Assembly: GCA_022844275.1 (NCBI GenBank) | Contig: JALHMB010000008.1 | Coordinates: forward strand, 289,026-353,025 | Reading direction: 5' to 3' | DNA length: 64,000 nucleotides | Source of the DNA: Hyphomicrobiaceae bacterium | GTDB lineage: Bacteria > Pseudomonadota > Alphaproteobacteria > Rhizobiales > Hyphomicrobiaceae | Shown here: in pieces, positions 22,444 to 31,042 of the stretch | Layout of the letters: each line of letters begins with the position of its first letter | How positions within the stretch are numbered: position 1 is the first letter of the stretch | Position numbers and translations under genes: made by a program | Notes under the pieces: model-generated | What the model saw: only the letters and a program-made list of their open reading frames with translations | What the model was told of the DNA's origin: nothing | The model's database searches: none

Positions 22444-23904
22444 CTACCGCTTTCTTTCAAGCGAGCGTTCTTGCTCCGTAAGCGGCTCCGCGCGCGGAGT
22501 ATCCAGCGTCTGCACCAGCATCTCCGCCAGCGACCGGGTCTCACCCTTCCGCTCATCGCGCGCTTCAACGCGCTCGGCGCTCAGCAGCCCCCGCGCATCA
22601 ATGTCTATCGAGAACAGCTCGCCCTGAATATTGATCTCCCGAGCAGACGCCCCATCCCGGTTCGTCAGTGCCTCCAAGCGAAGCTGCGCGCGGTCCAGAT
22701 CATCATGCCGGTCTATGAGCGCACTCAGCGTGGCCACCAGCTCATCCTTACGCGAGCGATAATCGGCACCATCCCTTTGTGGGTCGCCGAACGCACGCGG
22801 ATCCTCACATAAGCGTTCGACCGCATGCTCAGGGCCGAACTCATCGGCCTGCGAGAGCAGCACATCCACAACATCAGCCGGTGCCCGAAAATCCCCCGCA
22901 AAGACCGACTGCAACATGCCGCGCGCAAGACCAAACCCCTCGCGCATGGAGGCGAGCTCACTTTGAAGGTCGGCGGCAGTATCGGTCATGGGGCGAACGT
23001 ACGCCGATGGCTGAAGTGCGGCAACGGGGTTAAGCGGTGTTGTCCTCGCCTCCGTCACCATGCTCGCAGGCTGCCGGGACCGCCCATGCTCGACGACCGC
23101 CGGTGGGGCTTGCACACGCACCACCCTCGCTGACGCCCGCGCACTGGCCCGCAAGGCATCATTGTACTCGGCCCGCGTCTGCCCCCGGTCGATCTCGGCG
23201 TAACGGACCGTACGCACGCCCTGGCGCCGTCCAACACCATTGCGCACCACGCGATCGCGCGAGCGTGGCCGATGCCCCCGCTGGTGCATGGCGCGAATAT
23301 TTGGACCTTCATGCACTTGCGCCGCGCGCTGAATGCCCTGGGCTGCCAACCGGCGGCGGTCAATCCGTTCGCTCCGCCCGGCCGCTTCCAAAGCTTCATT
23401 GGCCGACCGCTCCCACAGCGCCCGGATGGCATGAAGGCTCGTCGGCAAAGACTTGCCCTTCGCTGCCCGGGCCCGCGCCTCCTTGGGCCCAGCCGAGAAC
23501 ATCACCACCCGCTCGCCGGTCTGCACATCGCGGTCGCGCACCAGCAGATGCAAGTGGGGGTTGTGGCGGTCTTTCCCTCGGGCATGGATGGCGGCGAACC
23601 ACGACGCCCGCCCCTGGGTGAGCGTATCGGCGAAGGCCCGTACCAGATCGATGTTCTGCCTGAGCGTCAGCTCTTTGGGCAAAGCAATGACCATCTTGTC
23701 GGCCACACGGGCATTCTTGCGGTCGGCTTTCTCGGCCGCCCGCAGCCACCGCTGAGCGCGGCCCTTGTTGTCCGGCATCCGCGCCGCCATGACATGCGAC
23801 GCCGCCCCCGGCCGGGCGATGTAGCGCACATGCGCCGCCGCCGTGTAGGGCCGCTTCTGGGTGGTTTTGCCGATGGGGGTGAGACGCAGACTGTAGATGG
23901 CCAT
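22444..23904 (-). CDS. MobA/MobL-family relaxase (MOBQ)
   Basis: A 486-aa relaxase. The start MAIYSLRLTPIGKTTQKRPY followed by TAAAHVRYIARPG is the MobA/MobL N-terminus with the catalytic Tyr region, and AAIHARGKDRHNPHLHLLVR (about 104-123) is the metal-binding His motif of MOBQ enzymes. The C-terminal half is basic and helical with no primase seen. The enzyme should nick at TAAGTGCGCTCT in the palindrome at 24686-24734, just upstream of this operon. A 6-bp gap separates it from the gene ahead (23911-24648), so they form one operon divergent from traG. Confidence 0.92.
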   Translation of the reverse strand: MAIYSLRLTPIGKTTQKRPYTAAAHVRYIARPGAASHVMAARMPDNKGRAQRWLRAAEKADRKNARVADKMVIALPKELTLRQNIDLVRAFADTLTQGRASWFAAIHARGKDRHNPHLHLLVRDRDVQTGERVVMFSAGPKEARARAAKGKSLPTSLHAIRALWERSANEALEAAGRSERIDRRRLAAQGIQRAAQVHEGPNIRAMHQRGHRPRSRDRVVRNGVGRRQGVRTVRYAEIDRGQTRAEYNDALRASARASARVVRVQAPPAVVEHGRSRQPASMVTEARTTPLNPVAALQPSAYVRPMTDTAADLQSELASMREGFGLARGMLQSVFAGDFRAPADVVDVLLSQADEFGPEHAVERLCEDPRAFGDPQRDGADYRSRKDELVATLSALIDRHDDLDRAQLRLEALTNRDGASAREINIQGELFSIDIDARGLLSAERVEARDERKGETRSLAEMLVQTLDTPRAEPLTEQERSLERKR

Positions 23905-23910
23905 GGCGTA

Positions 23911-24648
23911 CTAGCGGGACCGCTGCTGGCCCTCCTCTCGCGGCAAGGGGCTGGCCCTCAGACCCGTAAGGGCCGAGTTCGAGAGCATCTGCTCGGCAAG
24001 CGACTGCGGCTCTTGCCCGCCTTGCGCCTGGCCAACCCCTGCCAACCGGAGAACCTCGGCATGAAGGGTGTCCTCCCGCCCTGGCTCGCGGACCTGAGGC
24101 TCGCCCGCCACAGCCTGGGCCTCGCGCACGAGCTGCTCGGCCAAGGCTATCGGCGCTGCCCGCCCCCTGTCGGGGAGACGAGTGTCGGCATCCTGCTGGC
24201 TGCGGTCAGTCACTTCGCGCCGCACAGGTTGCGCACGCATTTTAGACCGGGATTGATAGCCTGTCTGGATGCGGGCGGTCACGCGATGCTGCGGCAGCAC
24301 GGCTGCGGCCCGCGCCGCCCCGTCCCGCCCCGCCGCCCGTGCCGCCAGCCGCCGAGCCAACCAACCCGCGCGCTTGGGTTGCAGCTCGCGTGCCATCAGA
24401 GCCTTGGCGCGTTCCGCGATGAGCATCTGGCGCACAAGACGCCGCCCCTGCCAGGTCAGCGACCTTGCCTTCACAAGCACGCGCCGCTCGTAACTGTTCC
24501 ACAGCCACGGCCGCGCTCGCCGCACAATATGCTTGGGAATACCCTTCAGAAGGTCCGGGAAATGACCATTATTGTGCAGACGAATCGAGATGCCCGCCGT
24601 AGCATCCTCGGTGATTTCGATTCGTACGGGCGCCAATTCCTGCGTCAT
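23911..24648 (-). CDS. Hypothetical mobilization-associated protein, 245 aa
   Basis: The ATG at 24646-24648 (MTQELAPVRIEITEDATAGI) is chosen because the open frame upstream overlaps the transfer origin. The N-terminus is beta-rich; residues 45-110 are very basic and helical (KHIVRRARPWLWNSYERRVL, LTWQGRRLVRQMLIAERAKA), suggesting DNA binding; the C-terminal half is rich in Ala, Glu and Gln. It is the first gene after the origin of transfer and directly precedes the MOBQ relaxase, so a relaxosome accessory role is likely. No named family. Confidence 0.65.
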   Translation of the reverse strand: MTQELAPVRIEITEDATAGISIRLHNNGHFPDLLKGIPKHIVRRARPWLWNSYERRVLVKARSLTWQGRRLVRQMLIAERAKALMARELQPKRAGWLARRLAARAAGRDGAARAAAVLPQHRVTARIQTGYQSRSKMRAQPVRREVTDRSQQDADTRLPDRGRAAPIALAEQLVREAQAVAGEPQVREPGREDTLHAEVLRLAGVGQAQGGQEPQSLAEQMLSNSALTGLRASPLPREEGQQRSR

Positions 24649-24685
24649 CCCCGCGTCTCCACGAACCAGATGTGACGGCCCCGAT

Positions 24686-24734
24686 GAGCGCACCGGGTTT
24701 GCGGGCCTATGCCCCAAACCCATAAGTGCGCTCT
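24686..24734 (+). other. oriT: Origin of transfer (MOBQ type), with nick-site core
   Basis: GAGCGCAC (24686-24693), GGGTTTG (24695-24701) and GGGC (24703-24706) are mirrored by GCCC (24711-24714), CAAACCC (24715-24721) and GTGCGCTC (24726-24733). Next to the inner arm stands TAAGTGCGCTCT (24723-24734), one base away from TAAGTGCGCCCT, the RSF1010-type nick core as I recall it. Inverted repeat plus this core between a MOBQ operon and traG is the expected oriT design. Confidence 0.82.
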
Positions 24735-24990
24735 GACCCACTGCCGCAGTGTATACGATGAGTGCGGATATTCAAGGCCCCGCGTGGCGCCAGGACGCAA
24801 AGCGATAGCGTCGTCCAGCGCGGGCGGGGCACGGAATGCAGGTTGCAGATGCCCCCGTGCGGCAGTTGGGCGGACGGCGTTCCTCCCTCGCATGGGGGAC
24901 CGCCGGCCGGAGGGGGTCCGGGGGAGGTTTAGGGCCCAACAGGCCCCTCCCCCGCGCCGAGCTGAGCCCTTAATTCATAGAGGGTTGCTG

Positions 24991-26766
24991 ATGCAGATAT
25001 TCGGTATCGTTCTCGCCCTGTTTGCTCTCGGCATCTGGATCGCCTCGAGCTACCGGCGCAAAAAGGCCCGACAAAAGACCACCGACGAGATCAACCACAC
25101 ATTGCGGACCGGCCTCCCGGCGCCGGAGAGTGCCGTGGGACGGAAGGCGCGGGAAGTCGCGGATGCGCAGTCGGAGCGTCTTCAGGCGCCGCCCCCGGTT
25201 CACGGCTCGGCCCGCTGGGCGGCGGCGGCGGACCTCTCCGGGTTGCAGGGGAGCTGGGCCCCGGATGAGGGGACAGACGGCCTTCTGCTTGGCGAGCTTG
25301 AGCCAACGGGCAGCGGCAGAGGCATTCCCCTCGTGGCCCAATACCCCGGCCATCTCCTCACGGTCGCCAGCACCGGCCAGGGCAAAAGCGCCACGCAGAT
25401 CGTGGCCAATCTGCACACCTATCGAGGGTCGGTGGTCGTGGTCGACCCCAAGGGAGAGCTGTATCGGCTGACCGCCCCCCGCCGCCGCCGGTTCGGCAAG
25501 GTCTACCGCTTGGCGCCGTTTGCAACGGAAGGCACGGACACGGCCGACCGGTACAACCCCCTGCTCGAGCTTGGCCCGCCACGCGAGCGAGGCGCTCGCG
25601 CCCGCCAGCTCGCCGAGATGCTCGTCGTCCGTCAGGGCGACAAGGGCGCCGCCGAGGCCGCGTTCTTCGAGAACGAGGCGGTCAATCTGCTGACCCTCCT
25701 CATTCTGGGGACGCTGGAACTGGCTGAACTGGTCGACGACCTCAGCAAGGCCACACTGTCCGAGGTGCGGCTTGTCTGTAGCGCACCCATGCTTGGCGAG
25801 AAGGCCGAGCGGCAGGCGAACGTCACCTACTTCGAGGACATCCTCAACCTCTACGCCCAGAAAGGCCGCAGCGACTATGTGCGCCGCCAGGCGCGGGCCT
25901 TTGCCAGCCGCGAGCGCAAGCAGGTGTCGGCCTTCCTGTCCGAGATCAACTCCAACCTGGCCTTCCTCGACGGCCACCCCGGCTTCTTCGAGACAACCTC
26001 CGCGAGCAGCTTCGCCTTTGCCGACCTCGCCGCCTCCCCGGCCACGGTCTACCTCACCATCCCGCTCAAGGAGACCCACACCAGCTTTCGCTTTATTCGC
26101 GCGATGATTGGCTGCGCCTTCAGCGCGCTCGCCGAACGGGACGAAGCGGACAAGGCCTCGGTGCTGTTCATCATCGACGAGTTTCCGGCGCTGCGCGACA
26201 TGCCCTTCATGCGCGAGGCGGTCGCCCAGATGCGGTCATCCGGCGCCTGGTTCTGGTTCTTCGTGCAGGACGTGGCGCAGCTCGAGGCCGTCTACGGCCG
26301 CTGGGCCAACGTCTTTCTCTCGCAGACTGACCATCAGGTGTATTTCGGCGCAACGCACGACGAGCAGACCAAGCGCCACATCTCAACCAGCCTCGGCATC
26401 ACGACCTTCGCGCACAAGGACGCCAACGTGAACTACTCCTACTCGGTGGGGGTCAACGACAACGAGAGTGTCAGTCCGGTGCAGGTCGGCGGCACCGCCT
26501 ATGGCCGCAATGTCGGCCAGGGCGTTTCCATCAACGAGCCCGTTGTTCTCACACCGCGCGCGCTCCTTACGCCCTTTGAGGTCGGCACCTACCTGTCACA
26601 GCGCCAGCCCGGCCAAACACACCCGTCCACCACCATCATTCTGTCCAAGCAGGCGGGCGGCTACCCCATCAAGGCGCAACGCCGTCACTGGCGCGAGCTG
26701 CTGCCCGTTTACATTGAAACGGGCAATTCTCAAGGCAACGTGACGCCACTACGTCGAGGACGCTGA
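24991..26766 (+). CDS. traG: Type IV coupling protein TraG/VirD4
   Basis: A 591-aa inner-membrane ATPase that links the relaxosome to a type IV secretion channel. It has one N-terminal membrane span (IFGIVLALFALGIWIASSYR), Walker A LTVASTGQGKSATQI (about 123-137), VVVVDPKGELYRLT, Walker B VLFIIDEFPALRDMPF and the conserved AQMRSSGAWFWFFVQDVAQL. The start ATG at 24991 follows AGAGGGTTGCTG; upstream codons in frame are arginine-rich and lie over the transfer origin. Only one membrane span is seen, whereas many VirD4 proteins have two. No virB genes are present in the window. Confidence 0.93.
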   Translation: MQIFGIVLALFALGIWIASSYRRKKARQKTTDEINHTLRTGLPAPESAVGRKAREVADAQSERLQAPPPVHGSARWAAAADLSGLQGSWAPDEGTDGLLLGELEPTGSGRGIPLVAQYPGHLLTVASTGQGKSATQIVANLHTYRGSVVVVDPKGELYRLTAPRRRRFGKVYRLAPFATEGTDTADRYNPLLELGPPRERGARARQLAEMLVVRQGDKGAAEAAFFENEAVNLLTLLILGTLELAELVDDLSKATLSEVRLVCSAPMLGEKAERQANVTYFEDILNLYAQKGRSDYVRRQARAFASRERKQVSAFLSEINSNLAFLDGHPGFFETTSASSFAFADLAASPATVYLTIPLKETHTSFRFIRAMIGCAFSALAERDEADKASVLFIIDEFPALRDMPFMREAVAQMRSSGAWFWFFVQDVAQLEAVYGRWANVFLSQTDHQVYFGATHDEQTKRHISTSLGITTFAHKDANVNYSYSVGVNDNESVSPVQVGGTAYGRNVGQGVSINEPVVLTPRALLTPFEVGTYLSQRQPGQTHPSTTIILSKQAGGYPIKAQRRHWRELLPVYIETGNSQGNVTPLRRGR

Positions 26767-26767
26767 C

Positions 26768-28300
26768 ATGTCGGCACAGCAAAACGAAGTGTCAGTGCCC
26801 ACCGAGCATGAACTACTACTCGAGCAGGTCGAAGTGGAGAACCTGCTGAGGGCTGGCGCCAATGGGTTCCGCGACGCCGCCATGCGCACCCTGTTTGAAC
26901 AGGGCGCCGGGCAACTCTCGAGCGGGTTCGAGGCGTCAATTGAGGACATGGTCTCTGAGCAAAGCTGGGAACATCCGCGCCTGATCGTCGTGCGTTGCGC
27001 GCCCTATGTGTCGCACCAGCTGCGCGACGAGTACGCCACACTGTGCAACGAGATTTGTCGATTATTGGACGAATGGATCCAGTGTGGCGGTAGGTCGGCC
27101 GCGCGCGCGATAGTGCGACGCACGCTGATGTGGCATAGCGCACACCAGCTTCTGTCAGCAGGACAGCCGCCGACCGACATTCTCGAGGTTTTGGCCACAC
27201 CGTCAGAGAGCGAGTGGCCAGACCGCGTGGATGACTATAGTCAAGCGCTCGAGAGCGAGTCGCCTACACCCGCAGCGGGGCCATCACGTTCGTACGATGC
27301 GTACGACCGGCCGCCAGATCTGCAGCGAATGGACAACTATTCGCGTCTGAGCGAGCCTGTAGCACGTGCTTCGACACGCCCGCCGCCACTGCCCCCCTCA
27401 AGCACATCGGATGACCGACCATCCCTGCGACCGGCTACTCCTCAGTCACCAAAGATACGACCGACACCGCCGCAGCTAGGAAGTGTCAATGCCAAAGCTC
27501 TCCATGGCTCGGTGGCGGGCACATGGATGATGCTTGTCCTCTTAAGCTGGACGTCCATCGCCTGGACGGCGTTGGTCACAACACCGGTTGGCGTCGGGTT
27601 CGTCATTGCCGGCGCCAGCATCGTTGGTGCCATCCTTGTGCCGACGTGGTGCACGGTCTGGGGCTTCGCGGGCATGAGCCGAGCCCATCAGCGCACACTC
27701 AAAGAGATCGAGTTCAAGGAAGTCACTGCCGACCACCCGCTCGCACAATCGCTTCAGCACATGGCGCACAACCTCGGCGTTCCGTGCCCGCGCATTGGCA
27801 CGATGCCGATCGCCAACGCCTTCGCCATGGGCAGGGACCATCAAGACGCGACCATCGCCATTGGCACGCCCCTCCTCGAGCGACTCATGCCCGACGAGCT
27901 GGACGCGGTCATTGGCCACGAACTGGGCCATGTGCTGAGCGGGGACATGCGCCGCATGATGCTCATGCGCACCTTCCAGAATGCCAGCGTCTGGTTCGCC
28001 GCCTTCCAGGGTGCCAAAGTGTGGATGCGGTGGGTGCTCTGCGTTTTCGCCGAGCTCTATATCAACAGCTTCTCGCGCAAACGCGAGTACTGGGCGGATG
28101 CCATCGGCGCCGCGCTCACCAGCAAGGAAGCCATGATTGGCGCACTGCGCGCCATCGAGGCCTCCCCTCCCCCGACCTCTTTCGAGCGCAACAACTACCG
28201 TTTCATGTTCCACACGGCATTCCACTCGCATCCGCCAATTGAGCACAGGATCGCGGCACTCCAGATGGAGACGTATATCCGGAGGCTGCCACGCCTTTAG
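26768..28300 (+). CDS. M48 metallopeptidase with long N-terminal extension, in the transfer operon
   Basis: A 510-aa protein whose C-terminal half is an HtpX/M48-like zinc peptidase: DAVIGHELGHVLSGDMRRMM carries HExxH, and SFSRKREYWADAIGAALTSK supplies the downstream Glu ligand. Two hydrophobic spans (MMLVLLSWTSIAWTALV, VGFVIAGASIVGAILVPTW) precede it. The first ~240 residues are helical and then proline-rich, with no recognised domain. The start lies one base after the traG stop, so it is co-translated with the coupling protein. A protease acting on a transfer or membrane protein is inferred; I know of no characterised conjugation protein with this layout. Confidence 0.8.
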   Translation: MSAQQNEVSVPTEHELLLEQVEVENLLRAGANGFRDAAMRTLFEQGAGQLSSGFEASIEDMVSEQSWEHPRLIVVRCAPYVSHQLRDEYATLCNEICRLLDEWIQCGGRSAARAIVRRTLMWHSAHQLLSAGQPPTDILEVLATPSESEWPDRVDDYSQALESESPTPAAGPSRSYDAYDRPPDLQRMDNYSRLSEPVARASTRPPPLPPSSTSDDRPSLRPATPQSPKIRPTPPQLGSVNAKALHGSVAGTWMMLVLLSWTSIAWTALVTTPVGVGFVIAGASIVGAILVPTWCTVWGFAGMSRAHQRTLKEIEFKEVTADHPLAQSLQHMAHNLGVPCPRIGTMPIANAFAMGRDHQDATIAIGTPLLERLMPDELDAVIGHELGHVLSGDMRRMMLMRTFQNASVWFAAFQGAKVWMRWVLCVFAELYINSFSRKREYWADAIGAALTSKEAMIGALRAIEASPPPTSFERNNYRFMFHTAFHSHPPIEHRIAALQMETYIRRLPRL

Positions 28301-28376
28301 CGCAGTAAGGACTGGCGGCTCCAATGCCTTCCGATGGTAGGATGGGATAAGGCGGAGCAGGGCGAGCCAAAAGGAC

Positions 28377-28607
28377 GTGACGGAGGCGGGCGCAGCACAG
28401 CAGGTGATGTTCCTCACCACTGTTGAGGTGGCGGGTCTTCTGCGCATTTCACGGCGCACGCTGGAGCGCATGCGCGTCGAAGGCACCGGGCCGCGCTACC
28501 TGAAGGTCGGCCCCGGCAAGAAATCCCGGGTGCTCTATCGCCAGCAGGAGGTCGTCACCTGGCTTGAGCAGTATAACTTCTCTTCAACAAGCGAGTACGG
28601 AAGCTGA
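28377..28607 (+). CDS. AlpA/excisionase-like MerR-type HTH protein, 76 aa
   Basis: The core VMFLTTVEVAGLLRISRRTLERMRVEGTGPRY is a helix-turn-helix-17 (AlpA/Xis-like) domain with its usual wing (KSRVLYRQQEVVTWLEQ), described here by its segments. A GTG start at 28377 follows AAAGGA; the ATG at codon 11 is an alternative. Such proteins act as regulators or recombination directionality factors of integrated elements. It lies after the traG-peptidase pair on the same strand. No integrase is visible nearby, so its partner is unknown. Confidence 0.75.
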   Translation: MTEAGAAQQVMFLTTVEVAGLLRISRRTLERMRVEGTGPRYLKVGPGKKSRVLYRQQEVVTWLEQYNFSSTSEYGS

Positions 28608-28802
28608 CTGGCGTAACGAAATTTCGAAAGCTCCAAGAGCGGTGGCAGCTTTGCAACACGACTTGCGGAATCGCAGAAACGCGCCGCATTCTGAACTCGG
28701 CGAAAATTGACATCTTCATTTTGCGCGGCTTAGCTTAATAGGCTTTAATTCCTTCGGTCCCCGCTGAGAGCTTCCGCAGTTTTTTGTATTGCGTGGTGTG
28801 TC

Positions 28803-30161
28803 GTGCAAGATGAACCTCATCTGCGTTTGCAACCTTTTGCCTCTTGCGTTTTTCTCCGCAGTTTTCTCCGAAAATTCTCCAGCTTGATAGCTCTTGCGGT
28901 ACTGACGACCCTCGTTGGCTGCTCGATCTATCCGGTACCCGACGATGTTGCACTGCTGAAAACCGAACAGATCGTCCTCCACGGGCGCTGCGAGATGCGC
29001 GCGGCGGTGATGGAGAGGATAACGCACGACAAAGTACGCCTGCGGGAGATTTTCGAAACTCCGGCGATCGAACAGCGTGTTGTGAAGTGGTTTAAAGCGA
29101 AGAACATAACGCCTGCCACCGCAACGAGAGACGCATCTATTGTTGCATTGGTTCACGCGATCGGGGGGATAGTCGAGGAGCAACAAGAAATAAACCGGCA
29201 GGAATACAACAGACTGCGCTACGCCACTAAATCTCCGCGAGACCAAACGATCAAGCTGAAGGAGCTGCAGAAGAAGCTTAGCAAGCAGCTCGATGCAAAA
29301 TTAGGAAGAGCTCGGGAGCTTACACAATACTTGGATGCTGCGGCAGTGTACGATTTCGAGTTTGAGATTACGGAGCAGAACCATACCAAGGGGGAACTGG
29401 CATTCAGGCTGCCGCTAGCCTCGAAAACCGTCGATGCTGATGCATCGGCAGCGTTGCTCTTGACGAGGAAAGGAAAACGCACATTCAAGACTCAGGACCG
29501 TTGGGGGAAGTTGCTCACATCTGAGAAACTCTGCAACGCGTACGAAGCGCGAAGCAACAACGTGGTCTATCCACTCGGTGGTTCTATTGGCGTGGATCGC
29601 GTAGCCTCTACCTTTATCAATCTCATCGACCAAGGTGGCTCTAAGGATAGCTTCGTCGATGCATTGGTCTTCACCACGGATGTCAGCGGCGGCGTGAATG
29701 GCGCGATTAAGCTCACGCCTGTTCCTGATGCCTTCCGGTTGATTTCGGCCGGTGGGCATCTCTATGGCTCGCGCGTGGACGTTCACAAATTGACGCTCAG
29801 CCTCGTGTTTCCGAAGCAGGAGTCGTCAGAGGCGATCTTCGGTGCGGATCGTTTTGATGGCAACTTGGATGAGCCGTTCGAACGGCCCGCAGACTGGCGA
29901 GCCCGATATAATCTTTGTGTGGCTGACGCTCGTGGCCGGGAGGACGCCCTCAAGGCCCTGAGGCTAACCGCACCGGAGATCTACTGTATTCAGTATGCCG
30001 ATGCGTTCGACTCCCAGTACGGACAACCGGCTAGGAGAGAGATAGAGGTTGCCATAAGGGTCGACACGGACGGCAAGGCGAAGGCGTCGGGGTCGACTGG
30101 AACCAGGTCGGCTCCTCTGCCTGCGGCGCCAGCCAGACGACCGAACTTCATCCCCTATTGA
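28803..30161 (+). CDS. Lipoprotein of unknown function, 452 aa
   Basis: The start is GTG at 28803. A lipoprotein signal ends in the lipobox LTTLVGC at about residues 34-40, so the mature protein is lipid-anchored through that Cys. The mature part has a helical, charged segment (QTIKLKELQKKLSKQLDAKL) and a beta-rich region with GGSIGVDRVASTFINLID. The layout resembles plasmid- or phage-borne surface lipoproteins; entry exclusion next to traG is one possibility. The minus-strand open frame across 28716-29246 is a shadow. No family is recognised. Confidence 0.65.
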   Translation: MQDEPHLRLQPFASCVFLRSFLRKFSSLIALAVLTTLVGCSIYPVPDDVALLKTEQIVLHGRCEMRAAVMERITHDKVRLREIFETPAIEQRVVKWFKAKNITPATATRDASIVALVHAIGGIVEEQQEINRQEYNRLRYATKSPRDQTIKLKELQKKLSKQLDAKLGRARELTQYLDAAAVYDFEFEITEQNHTKGELAFRLPLASKTVDADASAALLLTRKGKRTFKTQDRWGKLLTSEKLCNAYEARSNNVVYPLGGSIGVDRVASTFINLIDQGGSKDSFVDALVFTTDVSGGVNGAIKLTPVPDAFRLISAGGHLYGSRVDVHKLTLSLVFPKQESSEAIFGADRFDGNLDEPFERPADWRARYNLCVADARGREDALKALRLTAPEIYCIQYADAFDSQYGQPARREIEVAIRVDTDGKAKASGSTGTRSAPLPAAPARRPNFIPY

Positions 30162-30289
30162 TCGAGTGCAGTGGCATCCTTTGGACAAATGACATTTCAA
30201 CGTCAACTGGGCCATGTGGCCCCATAAGAACGCTAAATCAGAAACAAAGATGCGGCCCGCATCGCGGGCCGTCTGCGCCGTGAGAGGGC

Positions 30290-30511
30290 TTACTCGCCCT
30301 GCTCGCGCGGCTCATCCTGGCGGATGACGATGCGCCCGTTCACCGGCAGCGCGTTGAGCACCAGGTCCTGGCCCTTGCCATCATCGTGCGGAAAGAGGCG
30401 GCCGATGCGGGTCCAGTAGGACTTCTGGCCCTTGCGTCCGTCTTGCACGGCGAAGGCGCTGTAGGTGATTTCAGGGGTCTTGGCGGTTTGCGTCATTGGT
30501 TTAGCTTTCAT
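30290..30511 (-). CDS. Conserved plasmid protein, 73 aa, paralogue of the 2501-2722 product
   Basis: The protein has the layout AFAVQDGRKGQKSYWTRIGR, LFPHDDGKGQDLVLNALPVN, GRIVIR and a charged tail, matching the 2501-2722 product in order and spacing. The start is uncertain: ATG at 30509-30511 (MKAKPMTQ) or at 30494-30496. It is a lone minus-strand gene behind a GC-rich leader. Function unknown. Confidence 0.7.
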   Translation of the reverse strand: MKAKPMTQTAKTPEITYSAFAVQDGRKGQKSYWTRIGRLFPHDDGKGQDLVLNALPVNGRIVIRQDEPREQGE

Positions 30512-30999
30512 TTGGGTTGCGGGCCACCTCGCACGGCCCGTGCGCAGAACTTGGCGCGACGCAGGACATCGTCCGCCGGGCTGAAACCGAAGGCGCGAAG
30601 ATGGGCAGGGCCCCGTCTGCAGCGGCCCTTGGCGGTCGTGAACGTGGCGTGCACTCTGCCGCATGGACTTGCCGCAAGAGGATTGGCGCGAAACACCGAA
30701 AGCCCCTGGCGCTCCGCCCCCGACCCGCTCACGCCTTCGCCTTGCTGGGTCGCAAGCATGGCCTGGACCTTGGCCCGTCCGCCGGATTCCTTCACTTAAC
30801 GGCATTCCAATGTCAAAAACACTGACTTAGGGCGATGTTTTCGACACGTTTACGCAGATAAGAAGCCCGCCCACGGCTAAGTATCTGAATGTGCGCGATT
30901 GCGTGTTGAATACTGCAACACAATTCAAACCACATTGCTGACCAGATATAACCAGCGCTCAGATTACATGGGCATTGAAAAGAATTGGCCGTCACCAAG
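30512..30999. other. GC-rich leader then AT-richer spacer
   Basis: 488 bp without a convincing gene. The left part (30512-30800) is GC-rich with possible local hairpins and resembles the leaders of the other minus-strand plasmid genes in composition. The right part (30800-31000) is AT-richer and ends at the palindrome in front of the ATPase gene. Confidence 0.4.
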
Positions 31000-31042
31000 A
31001 ATGTAGGGTATTCTCACTTTGAAAGTGAAAGTACCCTACATT
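31000..31042 (+). promoter_or_regulatory. 43-bp near-perfect palindrome at the ATPase start
   Basis: AATGTAGGGTATTCTCACTTT (21 bp, described as left arm 31000-31020) and the right arm 31022-31042 are complements at 19 of 21 positions around a central G; outer half-sites are GTAGGGTA and TACCCTAC. It overlaps the first two bases of the TTG start codon, so a protein bound here would block transcription start or translation. Confidence 0.75.

Noticed and set aside
28716..29246. 176-codon minus-strand frame
   Set aside because: It lies antisense to the lipoprotein gene, which has a clear lipobox and protein-like composition.
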